Source: Mariprofundus sp. KV (GTDB lineage Bacteria > Pseudomonadota > Zetaproteobacteria > Mariprofundales > Mariprofundaceae). Taken from it: a stretch of 64,000 nucleotides of DNA. Below, piece by piece: positions 27,572 through 35,794 of this stretch (positions are counted from its first letter, which is position 1; each line of letters opens with the position of its first letter). The translations under genes were made by a program, and so were the position numbers. The stretch spans positions 124,001 through 188,000 of the forward strand of contig NZ_VWNB01000004.1 in NCBI RefSeq assembly GCF_013387475.1. The letters run 5' to 3'. The notes beneath the pieces were generated by a model that was not told where the DNA came from, did not search any database, and was given only the letters and a program-made list of their open reading frames with translations.

Positions 27572-30283
27572 CTATGGATTGTCAGAATTGTGTTTTCTGC
27601 GCAGCAACCACTTTTCGATCTCCACCAGAAACAGTACAGAACTGGCAACAGTCACCACCCGCAGCCATGCGGCACCACTCATATCGGCTGTGCCGAACAT
27701 CAGTTGCATCGGTGGCGCGTAGGTGAGAAGAAGTTGAAAGATGATCAGCAGGCCGATGGCATAGAGCACATAGCGATTACCGAAAATACCCTCCCGTGTG
27801 AGTGAGGCCGCCAGCAGATAGCGGGCACTGAAGAGGTAGAAAATTTCAAACATCACCAGCGTATTGACCGCTACACTGCGCGCCACCTCAAGGCTTGATC
27901 CCTGCGCCTGCTCCCAGAGAAACAGACCGAATGTGCCAATGACAATAATCAGCGAGACAAAGGTGATGCGCCAGATGAGAAAGCCGGAGAGAATCGGTTC
28001 AGCAGGGTCACGCGGGGGGCGCTGCATGACATTCTGTTCCGGTGGTTCAAAGGCCAGTGTCAGCGCCAGTGTGACGGCAGTAATCATGTTTACCCAGAGG
28101 ATCTGGGCTGGCGTAATCGGCAGGACAGTACCCATGACAATGGCCGCAATAATGATGAACGCCTCGCCACCATTGGTAGGCAGGATAAACATAATCGACT
28201 TCTTGAGGTTATCGTAAACCGTGCGTCCCTCTTCAACAGCACGGGCGATAGAGGCGAAGTTGTCATCGGTGAGCACCATCTCAGCCGCCTCCTTGGCCAC
28301 CTCGGTGCCGTTGATGCCCATGGCAACACCCACATCAGCACGTTTAAGTGCCGGTGCATCATTGACACCGTCGCCGGTCATGGCGACCACTTCGCCATTG
28401 GCCTGCAGGGCTGTAACCAGCTGTAGCTTCTGCTCCGGAGAGACGCGGGCAAAGACGCTGGTGCTCTGGGCTACCTGTTGCAGTTCATCGCTACTGTAGC
28501 GACTCATGTCAGCACCGGTGACCACCGAAGAGCCATCGCCAATGCCCATCTGCGCGGCGATAGCACGGGCTGTGATGGCGTGATCACCGGTAATCATTTT
28601 AACCCGGATACCGGCATCCTGACAGGTTTTGACTGCCGCTGTGGCCTCATCACGCGGCGGATCGATGATGCCGACCATGCCGAGCAGGGTAAGCTCGGCA
28701 TTCACATCACTGAAGGAGAGACTCCCCTGTTCAGCCGACGTGGTGCGAAAGGCGATAGCCAGCAAGCGCTGGCCGCGACCGGCAACAGAGTTCATGCAGG
28801 CTTCCCAGTGTGCCCGGTTTAGCGGTCGATCTTCGCCGTCCTGCCGTTGCAGGTGGCACATATCCAGTACCCGTTCCGGGGCTCCCTTGATATAGATAAA
28901 GCCATGGCCACTGTGATCATGATGCAGGGTGGCCATAAAGCGGTGTTCTGATTCAAACGGGATGGTATCGATGCGCGGGAACTGCGCCTGCAGCTGCTGC
29001 TGCGGCAGGCCTGCTTTCAGCGCCAGTGTGACCAGTGCACCTTCGGTGGGATCCCCCTGCATCTTCCATACGCCTGCGCTTTCACTGATGCTGGCATCAT
29101 TGCAGAGCAGGGCTGCCTGAGCCATTTCGCGCAGTTGTGGATGATGCTCAAGCGTGATCTGCTCGCTATCCTTGATGAATACGCCGTGCGGGTCGTATCC
29201 GGTGCCAGTCACCTCGACGATGCCAGTGGCGGTGGTGACGGTGGTGACCGTCATCTCATTGCGGGTCAGGGTGCCGGTTTTGTCCGAGCAGATCACTGTG
29301 ACTGAGCCGAGTGTTTCGACTGCCGGAAGACGTCGAATAATGGCGTTTTTTCGCGCCATGCGCTGCACGCCAATGGCTAGCGTGATGGTCATAATGGCTG
29401 GCAGTCCTTCCGGTATGCCTGCTACGGCAAGTCCAACGGCAGCAAGAAACATCTCGGCAGCCGTGAAGCCTTGAAACAGTACCCCATAGCCGAAGGTGAG
29501 GGCTGCAATGACAGTGATACCGATGGTTAACCACTGACCGAACACGGCCATCTGCTTCAGCAGTGGCGTAGTCAGGGTCTGCACATGGCGAAGCATGCCG
29601 CTAATGCGGCCAATCTCGGTGGCATCGCCGGTTGCCACAACAATGCCCTGCCCCTGTCCATAGGTGACCAGCGTGCCGGAGTAGGCGAGGTTTTTACGAT
29701 CACCGATACTGGCATTGGCGATTACGGCCTGGGTGCTCTTTTCAGCAGGCAGGGATTCGCCGGTGAGCATCGCCTCTTCGATGCGCAGATCGCGCAGTTT
29801 AAACAGGCGCAGGTCGGCAGGCACCTTGTCACCGGATTGCAGGGATACGATATCACCGGGAACCAGCTCCTCTGCACTGAGGCTGATAAAACGGCCATCG
29901 CGTTTTACCATCGCCTTTTGCGAGAGCATGTTACGGATCGCATCCAGTGCCTTCTCCGCTTTGCCCTCCTGAATAAAACCGATGATGGCATTGATGACGA
30001 CTACGCCGAAAATGACACCGCTATCCACCCAGTGGCCAAGCAGTGAGGTGATGAAACCTGCGCCGATCAGTACATAGATCAGAACGTTATGAAACTGCAG
30101 CAGGAAGCGTGTAAGAGGGCTCTGCTTCTCCTGCGGTTTGAGACGATTGGGTCCATACTGACCAAGTCGCTGCTCAACCTGCGAACTGCTTAAACCCTCT
30201 TCGCTGCTCTCCAGTTGATTGAAGACCGTGTCACACGCCTGATGATGCCAGAGTGGGGTTATGTCGTTGTTCTCTTCATGCAT
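27572..30283 (-). CDS. P-type cation-transporting ATPase (Ca2+-ATPase-like, P2A)
   Basis: A 903-residue ion pump. It has the N-terminal cation-ATPase domain (PLWHHQACDTVFNQL), the actuator TGES loop (LTGESLPAEKS), the phosphorylation site DKTGTLT with Asp334, KGAPERV in the nucleotide domain, MITGDHAITARAIA, and the TGDGVNDAPALKRADVGVAMG hinge. About ten helices fit the P2 type; the PEGLPA motif in M4 is typical of Ca2+-ATPase and SPCA-like pumps. Ca2+ or Mn2+ is the likely substrate, but Na+/K+ forms cannot be excluded. I start at 30283, eight nt after AAGGAG, not at 30304. Confidence 0.93.
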   Translation of the reverse strand: MHEENNDITPLWHHQACDTVFNQLESSEEGLSSSQVEQRLGQYGPNRLKPQEKQSPLTRFLLQFHNVLIYVLIGAGFITSLLGHWVDSGVIFGVVVINAIIGFIQEGKAEKALDAIRNMLSQKAMVKRDGRFISLSAEELVPGDIVSLQSGDKVPADLRLFKLRDLRIEEAMLTGESLPAEKSTQAVIANASIGDRKNLAYSGTLVTYGQGQGIVVATGDATEIGRISGMLRHVQTLTTPLLKQMAVFGQWLTIGITVIAALTFGYGVLFQGFTAAEMFLAAVGLAVAGIPEGLPAIMTITLAIGVQRMARKNAIIRRLPAVETLGSVTVICSDKTGTLTRNEMTVTTVTTATGIVEVTGTGYDPHGVFIKDSEQITLEHHPQLREMAQAALLCNDASISESAGVWKMQGDPTEGALVTLALKAGLPQQQLQAQFPRIDTIPFESEHRFMATLHHDHSGHGFIYIKGAPERVLDMCHLQRQDGEDRPLNRAHWEACMNSVAGRGQRLLAIAFRTTSAEQGSLSFSDVNAELTLLGMVGIIDPPRDEATAAVKTCQDAGIRVKMITGDHAITARAIAAQMGIGDGSSVVTGADMSRYSSDELQQVAQSTSVFARVSPEQKLQLVTALQANGEVVAMTGDGVNDAPALKRADVGVAMGINGTEVAKEAAEMVLTDDNFASIARAVEEGRTVYDNLKKSIMFILPTNGGEAFIIIAAIVMGTVLPITPAQILWVNMITAVTLALTLAFEPPEQNVMQRPPRDPAEPILSGFLIWRITFVSLIIVIGTFGLFLWEQAQGSSLEVARSVAVNTLVMFEIFYLFSARYLLAASLTREGIFGNRYVLYAIGLLIIFQLLLTYAPPMQLMFGTADMSGAAWLRVVTVASSVLFLVEIEKWLLRRKHNSDNP

Positions 30284-30436
30284 CCGGATTCTCCTTTCAT
30301 GCATTTGCCATCAACAATAAAATGGTGCAGAGCCATATTTATAGTGTCGCATGAGAAGGGGGTGTTGTCTATCTGCCTGTTTGCCGGAAGATAAGTATGC
30401 AGCTGTAACCGAAGAGGTTGTAAAAGCCAGAAATCG

Positions 30437-31726
30437 CTATTCCGTTCTATTGACGTGGCGCAGGGTCGAGCCGGTGTAGAGCTGACGGGGGCGATCGATA
30501 CCGTGGGTTGTATCGTTTTTCAGTTCCAGCCAGTGGCTGACCCAGCCGGAGGTGCGGGCGACTGCGAAGAGGGCGGTAAACATGCGGCGCGGGAAACCCA
30601 TGGCACTGAGCAGAATGCCGGAATAGAAATCGACATTGGGGTAGAGCTTCTTCTCAATAAAGTAGTCGTCACTCAGGGCAACACGTTCCAGCTCCAGTGC
30701 GATGGCCAGCAGTGGCTCATCTTCCATGTTCAGATGTTTGAGAACCGATCGGGTCATATCACGGATAATGGCGGAGCGAGGGTCATAGTTTTTATAAACC
30801 CGGTGACCAAAACCCATCAGGCGGAAGGGATCATTGCGATCCTTGGCGCGTTTGATGGCGTTGGGGATGTTCTCAATTGATCCGATCTCCTCAAGCATGT
30901 TCAGTACCGCCTCGTTGGCGCCGCCATGTGCAGGGCCCCAGAGGGTGGCAATACCTGATGCGATGCAGGCGAAGGGGTTGGCGCCGGATGAGGCGGCCAT
31001 GCGAACGGTGGAGGTTGAGGCATTCTGCTCGTGATCAGCATGCAGAATGAGGATCAGATCAAGCGCTTTGGCAATCACCGGATCCACTTCATAGGGTTCA
31101 TTGGGTTTGCCGAACATCATCTGCAGCAGGTTGCCCGCATAATCGAGACGATTATCCGGATAGCGGGCCGGACGACCGATGCTGTAGGTGTAGGAGGCGG
31201 CAGCTATGGTCGGCATTTTGGCAAACAGGCGGATAGCCGCCTTCATCTGCTGTTCGGGTTTGCTGTAGTCCTGCAGATCCTGATAGAAGGCTGAGAGCGC
31301 ACCGACCACGCCGACCATCACCGCCATAGGATGCGCATCACGGCGAAAGCCGCGATAAAAGCTGATCACCTGCTCATGCAGCAGGTTATGAGCATGAATG
31401 GTATCGTTGAAGGCTGCCAGCTGGGTGTTGTCCGGAATCTCACCATGCATCAATAGATGGGTGACTTCGGTAAAGCTGCATGATTGGGCCAGCTCTTCGA
31501 TAGGGTAGCCGCGGTAGCGCAAAATACCCTGATCACCATCGATGTAGGTGATCGCACTTTTACACGACGCTGTGGATTTAAAGCCGGGATCGAATGTCAG
31601 CAGACCGTGCTGCTGATAGAGCGAACGAATATCAATGGCTGCAGGCCCCTCGCTTCCCTGCAGAAGCGGCAGCTGGCCAGAGGCAGGTTTACCATCAATA
31701 GTGAATGTAACGTCGTGTTCAGGCAT
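30437..31726 (-). CDS. gltA: Citrate synthase
   Basis: Condenses oxaloacetate and acetyl-CoA at the entry of the TCA cycle. The 429-residue protein is of the hexameric, NADH-responsive bacterial size, with the catalytic blocks [16 protein letters not shown] and [14 protein letters not shown] (active-site His residues) and [12 protein letters not shown] near the end (catalytic Asp). Start is uncertain: ATG 31726 (MPEHDVTF) or ATG 31741, neither with a ribosome site. A strong hairpin plus T-run ends only three bases before 31741, so its expression depends on what that hairpin does. Confidence 0.95.
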   Translation of the reverse strand: MPEHDVTFTIDGKPASGQLPLLQGSEGPAAIDIRSLYQQHGLLTFDPGFKSTASCKSAITYIDGDQGILRYRGYPIEELAQSCSFTEVTHLLMHGEIPDNTQLAAFNDTIHAHNLLHEQVISFYRGFRRDAHPMAVMVGVVGALSAFYQDLQDYSKPEQQMKAAIRLFAKMPTIAAASYTYSIGRPARYPDNRLDYAGNLLQMMFGKPNEPYEVDPVIAKALDLILILHADHEQNASTSTVRMAASSGANPFACIASGIATLWGPAHGGANEAVLNMLEEIGSIENIPNAIKRAKDRNDPFRLMGFGHRVYKNYDPRSAIIRDMTRSVLKHLNMEDEPLLAIALELERVALSDDYFIEKKLYPNVDFYSGILLSAMGFPRRMFTALFAVARTSGWVSHWLELKNDTTHGIDRPRQLYTGSTLRHVNRTE

Positions 31727-31743
31727 GCTTGATCGTAACATGT

Positions 31744-31820
31744 TGAAAAAAAGATGGAAGCTGCCGAATTTTCCAAATTTCGAGAGGCGTTATCTCTTTC
31801 AATATCCGGCAGCTTCCATC
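31744..31820 (-). terminator. Hairpin with T-run immediately upstream of gltA
   Basis: Perfect 14-bp arms (31753-31766 and 31807-31820, GATGGAAGCTGCCG) enclose a 40-nt loop. On the minus strand the hairpin is followed at once by a run of Ts and, after CAAC, by the first possible gltA ATG. It may be the terminator of the upstream acidic-protein gene or a conditional terminator in a shared leader. There is almost no room for a separate gltA promoter after it. Confidence 0.7.
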
Positions 31821-31836
31821 AACGAAGATTTTCACC

Positions 31837-32055
31837 TTAGTTTGGCTGGTTCTCTTCGTAACTCTCCTGATCGGCAGAAGACTCTTCTTCGCCACTATCT
31901 TCAACAGCCTCTTCGCTTTGACCTGCGTCAGTAGCGGGCTCTTCGATATATGTCTCTTCTGCATATTCGTAGGCCTCTTCAGCATTCGCCATCAGCGGCT
32001 GAACTGCCAGTGCCATCGCTGCAACCATTAGTGTGGTTAGCGCTATTTTTTTCAT
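31837..32055 (-). CDS. Small secreted highly acidic protein
   Basis: A 72-residue exported protein. The first 24 or so residues form a signal peptide (MKKIALTTLMVAAMALA ... MANA), and the mature part is almost entirely Glu, Asp, Ser, Ala and Tyr with no predicted fold. The AAGGAG site is ideal. No family recognised; a metal- or cation-binding or surface role is conceivable from charge alone. It lies upstream of gltA on the same strand, separated by the 14-bp hairpin. Confidence 0.7.
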   Translation of the reverse strand: MKKIALTTLMVAAMALAVQPLMANAEEAYEYAEETYIEEPATDAGQSEEAVEDSGEEESSADQESYEENQPN

Positions 32056-32094
32056 GGGGTCTCCTTATACTATTGATAGCTGTAAAGCTGATTT

Positions 32095-32268
32095 TTATCT
32101 GTCGATCGACTGTGAGAAGTGCTCTGTAATGTCACTGAAGTCATCACTATCCCAGCTCTCCCAGCTATCGAACTCATCACTCTCACTGCCTGTTTTTCTC
32201 GGTTTGATCTCTTTGTGCTGGATCTGCATATCTTTTCTGTTGTCTACACGCTGTTTTTTAGTTCTCAT
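32095..32268 (-). CDS. Small charged protein of unknown function
   Basis: A 57-residue cytoplasmic-type protein with a basic first half (MRTKKQRVDNRKDM) and an acidic, Ser/Asp/Trp-rich second half (DEFDSWESWDSDDFSD). I start at 32268, which has a very strong GAGGAGGT site; the frame to 32310 is less likely. No family recognised. It is divergent from the LysR gene (starts 133 bp apart) and may be its target or simply a neighbour. Confidence 0.6.
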   Translation of the reverse strand: MRTKKQRVDNRKDMQIQHKEIKPRKTGSESDEFDSWESWDSDDFSDITEHFSQSIDR

Positions 32269-32370
32269 GTGACCTCCTCTGTTCGTGTTACCCAGGATAT
32301 CTCTCATCATATGAGGTTTGTTGCGGGGGAGATGATCTTCAGTTGCAGGGGTGGTAGTAAATCAAATAAT

Positions 32371-32389
32371 CTTGATCACCGTGATCAAG
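32371..32389. promoter_or_regulatory. Palindromic operator-like site before the LysR gene
   Basis: CTTGATCAC and GTGATCAAG form a perfect 9-bp inverted repeat around one base, 11 bp before the LysR start codon. The position fits autoregulation by LysR or another dimeric regulator. It is not an FNR box: the TTGAT and ATCAA halves are seven, not four, bases apart. Confidence 0.5.
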
Positions 32390-32400
32390 GACAGGTGCTT

Positions 32401-33258
32401 ATGGATGTCGATCTGATTCGAACATTTCTCCAGGTAGCGAAAACCCGCCACTTCCGTAAGGCGGCCGAGCAACTTTTTCTGACCCAGTCAGCAGTGAGTG
32501 CGCGCATCAAGCTTCTTGAGGAGCGGCTAGGGGCAAAGCTCTTTGAGCGCAGTAAGCATCAGGTCTCTCTTACCACGGCCGGTGTGCGCTTTCTCTCCCA
32601 TGCCGAAAATCTTATGGCCTCATGGGTGGTTGCCTGTCAGGAGGTAAGGCTGCCGGAGCATACCAGTGCATCCATCGTGGCTGGCGCGACCGATACCCTC
32701 TGGAATATTTTTCTGACCGACTGGATGATCGAAGCCAGTCTGCTCGATCCGACCATGATGATTCGGGCTGAACTGCACACGGCTGACTCGCTGATGCCTT
32801 CACTGCTGGATGGTTCTATTGATGTGGCGGTGATGTTTGATGCACCCGCCCTGCCACGGCTGCATGTTGAGGAGCTGGGCTCTGTTCCGCTGATGATGGT
32901 TTGCAACAGAGAAGATACAAGCGCGGATGAGGCGCTGTCGACGCGATTCATCGATGTGGATTGGGGAGAGTCCTTTGCTGTTGCCATGCAGCAGCATCTG
33001 GGCACTGCGGTGCCGGTGTTTCTGCATACCACTGTTGGAAAGGTGGCCCTTGAGATGATCCTGAAATCCGGAGGTGCTGCCTATCTTCCTGAGCCGATGG
33101 TGGCAGGCCACATTGCCAGCCGGAATCTTTTTCCGGTAGCTGGCACACCTGTTATTGTCAGGCCTGCCTATGCTGCGCTGCTTGCAGGCAGGGAGGGGGA
33201 TGCCTTGCTGAGTCAGATGGTTACGCTGATGAAAGGTTGTCTGGAGAGGCGGCTTTAG
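32401..33258 (+). CDS. LysR-family transcriptional regulator (HdfR-like)
   Basis: A 285-residue LysR regulator with the N-terminal winged HTH (MDVDLIRTFLQVAKTRHFRKAAEQLFLTQSAVSARIKLLEERLG is covered by residues 1-45) and a substrate-binding domain from about 90. The HTH resembles HdfR, a regulator of flagellar genes in enterobacteria, but the effector domain gives no target. ATG 32401 is the family start; the frame extends upstream through non-homologous sequence. A perfect palindrome lies just before the gene, and small acidic-protein genes are divergent to it. Confidence 0.9.
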   Translation: MDVDLIRTFLQVAKTRHFRKAAEQLFLTQSAVSARIKLLEERLGAKLFERSKHQVSLTTAGVRFLSHAENLMASWVVACQEVRLPEHTSASIVAGATDTLWNIFLTDWMIEASLLDPTMMIRAELHTADSLMPSLLDGSIDVAVMFDAPALPRLHVEELGSVPLMMVCNREDTSADEALSTRFIDVDWGESFAVAMQQHLGTAVPVFLHTTVGKVALEMILKSGGAAYLPEPMVAGHIASRNLFPVAGTPVIVRPAYAALLAGREGDALLSQMVTLMKGCLERRL

Positions 33259-33263
33259 CGGGC

Positions 33264-33298
33264 AAAAAAAACGGCCCGTGTTTTCACACAGGCCGTCT
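33264..33298 (-). terminator. Terminator of the cytochrome c gene
   Basis: A hairpin at about 33271-33296 (ACGGCC with GGCCGT, plus GTGT/ACAC) is followed on the minus strand by eight Ts. The LysR gene ends just on the other side, so it may serve both. Confidence 0.8.
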
Positions 33299-33312
33299 CT
33301 TAGCTGTTTTGA

Positions 33313-33675
33313 TTACAGTGCTTTCAGCTCTGCAACTGCTGCTTTAGCTTTATCGCCACATACCTTCTGGTTAGGCATTTTAGACTTGCCGCCTGCTGCT
33401 TTGGCTACGTCTTTAGAGGCGCAGATCCATGCTTCCAGAGATGCATCATCCCAAACTGCGCCAGCAGCTTTCTGAGCTTCAAGGTATGAACCATATTTGA
33501 AACCATCAGAGCCACCTTGTGGGCCGCCAGCTACGCCTTTCAGGCCAGGACCGACTTTGCTGGATCCATCGAAGTTATGACATGCCTTGCATTTACCCAG
33601 CGCGCTGGCTTCGGCAGTCATGACACCACCCATTACAAATGCAGCCGCGGCTGCAACAAACAGTGCTTTTTTCAT
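33313..33675 (-). CDS. Periplasmic class I cytochrome c
   Basis: A 120-residue exported monoheme cytochrome. Signal peptide about 1-23 (MKKALFVAAAAAFVMGG ... AEA), heme motif CKACH near 29-33 and the axial-Met region SKMPNQKV near the C-terminus; KVGPGLKGVAG is typical of class I. Two further cysteines (WICASK, KVCGDK) are unusual and could form a disulfide. The start follows AAGGAG. It would shuttle electrons in the periplasm; the donor and acceptor are unknown. It is monocistronic with strong signals at both ends, suggesting high expression. Confidence 0.9.
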   Translation of the reverse strand: MKKALFVAAAAAFVMGGVMTAEASALGKCKACHNFDGSSKVGPGLKGVAGGPQGGSDGFKYGSYLEAQKAAGAVWDDASLEAWICASKDVAKAAGGKSKMPNQKVCGDKAKAAVAELKAL

Positions 33676-33810
33676 GTTGATCTCCTTAGATAATATGACG
33701 GAGGGCCTCCCCGCCGACGCGTCAGGATACTCCCTGCCAATATCGGCTAGGAAGGTGGAATAAATGCACCTATTTTTGATCGGGGGGATGGTTTGAAAGG
33801 GGCTTCTGCA

Positions 33811-33846
33811 CAAAAAAGAAGCCCCGGAGTTCTCCGAGGCTTCTTT
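33811..33846. terminator. Terminator downstream of the YebC-family gene
   Basis: Hairpin AAGAAGCCCCGGAG / CTCCGAGGCTTCTT with a TT loop, A-run on one side and T-run on the other, so it can act in both directions. It sits just after the minus-strand YebC-family gene and before the cytochrome promoter region. Confidence 0.85.
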
Positions 33847-33869
33847 GTAAACATTATCTGTCGGATGCG

Positions 33870-34592
33870 TTACTCTTCCAGTTCAGCGTTGTGGTAGACC
33901 TTTTGCACATCATCACAGTCGTTCAATGCATCGATAAACTTCTCAAATATCGCAACATCATCACCGCTTACGCTGCACATTGTCTGTGGCTCGTAAGAGA
34001 TATCATCCACTTCAAACTCAATCTCAGGCATCGCTTCAGTCAGCGCGGTTTTGACCTTGAAAAACTCTGTGTTGGGGGCCAGTACAGTGATCATGCCATC
34101 CTCAGATTCGATGTCGGTAACATCAACATCGGCCATCATCAGGATCTCTAGAATTGCATCCTCATCATCACCCTTGAAAACAAACACAGCCTGATGATCA
34201 AACATATGGGCCACTGAACCAGGACCACCAAGTTTGGAACCACTTTTGGTGAAGCAGAGACGCACATCATTAAAGGTGCGGGTGGAGTTGTCAGTCAGAC
34301 AGTCGACAATCACCATGCAGCCACCGGGGCCGAAACCTTCATAACGAGCAGTTGCATAATCTTCACCGCCGCCACCACGCGCCTTCTCAAGTGCGCGCTC
34401 AATGACATGGCTTGGAACCTGATCCTTTTTGGCGTTATCCATCAGGCGACGCAGTGAGAGATTGCCATTGGGATCATCGCCACCACTTTTGGCGCAGACA
34501 TAGATCTCTCTGCCATATTTGGAGTAGACCTTGGTTTTGGCACCTGCGGTCTTGGCCATGGACTCCTTACGGTTCTGATACGCTCTTCCCAT
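33870..34592 (-). CDS. YebC/PmpR-family protein (YeeN type)
   Basis: A 240-residue member of the YebC family, implicated in transcription control and in relieving ribosome stalling. The start [17 protein letters not shown], rather than the YebC MAGHSKW, and the end [14 protein letters not shown] match the YeeN subgroup. Conserved blocks include [20 protein letters not shown] and [20 protein letters not shown] start at 34592; the longer frame to 34658 reads unrelated sequence. Flanked by a strong terminator. Confidence 0.92.
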   Translation of the reverse strand: MGRAYQNRKESMAKTAGAKTKVYSKYGREIYVCAKSGGDDPNGNLSLRRLMDNAKKDQVPSHVIERALEKARGGGGEDYATARYEGFGPGGCMVIVDCLTDNSTRTFNDVRLCFTKSGSKLGGPGSVAHMFDHQAVFVFKGDDEDAILEILMMADVDVTDIESEDGMITVLAPNTEFFKVKTALTEAMPEIEFEVDDISYEPQTMCSVSGDDVAIFEKFIDALNDCDDVQKVYHNAELEE

Positions 34593-34836
34593 ATTTTTGC
34601 TCTCTCTTATATAACTAGATAATTTGTCGTGGAGGGGCACGTCTGCCCGCCTCAACAAATGACGGCCGCTATGATAATCGGGAATGGCATGAGATGGTAC
34701 CGGAGGATTTCAGTTGCGCTCTCTTTTATCGTGGCGATGGTTTGCGCCTGCAGGGAATCAGCCGTTCAACCTTTTGACATTTCATGTTACTTTATCGAAG
34801 GTAGGAGACTTACTGCATGGGAGGGATGGTTTTAGT

Positions 34837-35685
34837 ATGGATGGGCATCGTAATTCTCAATCAAACGCCAGAGGTATCCGGCTAAAGCTGGAGGCATACC
34901 TCAACGACGTGGATTCAAGGGTCGCAAAATATGTGAACCTGACACTGATATCACTGATTATTATTTCAGTGGTCTGCTCCATGATGATTACAGTCAAGGC
35001 GCTGCCTGATGAGTACCGCGATATCATCAAAACTGCAGAGTATATGTTCGCTTCAATATTTCTCGTTGAGTATCTGATACGAATATTTTCCGCACCAAAT
35101 CGGCTTAAATATATATTCAGTTTTTACGGACTTATCGATCTGGCTGCGATACTTCCGATGTTCCTCTTTGGCTCCAACGAAACCTTCGCACTGCGTCTTG
35201 TCAGAACCATCTCACTTTTCCGTATGCTGAAACTGATTCGCTACACCAGAGATGTGCAGGTGCTGCTCAACTCGCTGAGTAAAAGTCTGATGATTATCGT
35301 GATGCTCATTTCGGGCATTGTTCTGCTGACCCTGATCGGTGGTAATGTGATCTATCTGGTTGAGCCGGAGAATTTTGATTCCGCCTTTGATGGTGTCTGG
35401 TGGTCGCTGGTGACCATGTCGACGGTCGGTTATGGCGATTATGTAACCCATACGCTGGCCGGTCGCATTGTTGCCGGAGCAGCGATGATTGTCGGTATAG
35501 TACTGTTTGCCATCGTTACCGGTTTGATCTCTTCCCGCATCTTTGAAGCCACACGTATTTATGAGCGTGTTCACTGCCGTAGTTGCCATGCATCCATTGA
35601 GCGGGAGAGTAACTACTGCTCATTCTGCGGTATTGAGAAGCCTGATGGCAGCTTCAAACAGAAGGCGGTCTCAGATCTGGAGTGA
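34837..35685 (+). CDS. Voltage-gated-type potassium channel with C-terminal zinc ribbon
   Basis: A 282-residue ion channel. Six membrane segments are visible, including an S4-like helix with regularly spaced arginines (LRLVRTISLFRMLKLIRYTR, about 119-138) and a pore with the K+ selectivity filter TVGYGD at 196-201. The cytoplasmic tail ends in a zinc ribbon with cysteines 247, 250, 261 and 264. Kv-like architecture is clear; gating by voltage is inferred. The zinc ribbon is an uncommon addition and may sense redox or metal. I start at ATG 34837 after GGGAGGG; the frame upstream lacks homology. Confidence 0.88.
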   Translation: MDGHRNSQSNARGIRLKLEAYLNDVDSRVAKYVNLTLISLIIISVVCSMMITVKALPDEYRDIIKTAEYMFASIFLVEYLIRIFSAPNRLKYIFSFYGLIDLAAILPMFLFGSNETFALRLVRTISLFRMLKLIRYTRDVQVLLNSLSKSLMIIVMLISGIVLLTLIGGNVIYLVEPENFDSAFDGVWWSLVTMSTVGYGDYVTHTLAGRIVAGAAMIVGIVLFAIVTGLISSRIFEATRIYERVHCRSCHASIERESNYCSFCGIEKPDGSFKQKAVSDLE

Positions 35686-35794
35686 TGAGTTTCCGTAGCT
35701 TTTGCCACTTTGATGCAGATTGTGTTACAGTGAAGAATCAATAAACTAATCGAGCAGTGAGGCGTTCTCCGCCTCTTCTGGAGGGTCTCAACAG

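Noticed and set aside
32371-32389. FNR/CRP-type site before the LysR gene
   Set aside because: TTGAT and ATCAA halves are seven bases apart instead of four, so spacing is wrong for FNR.
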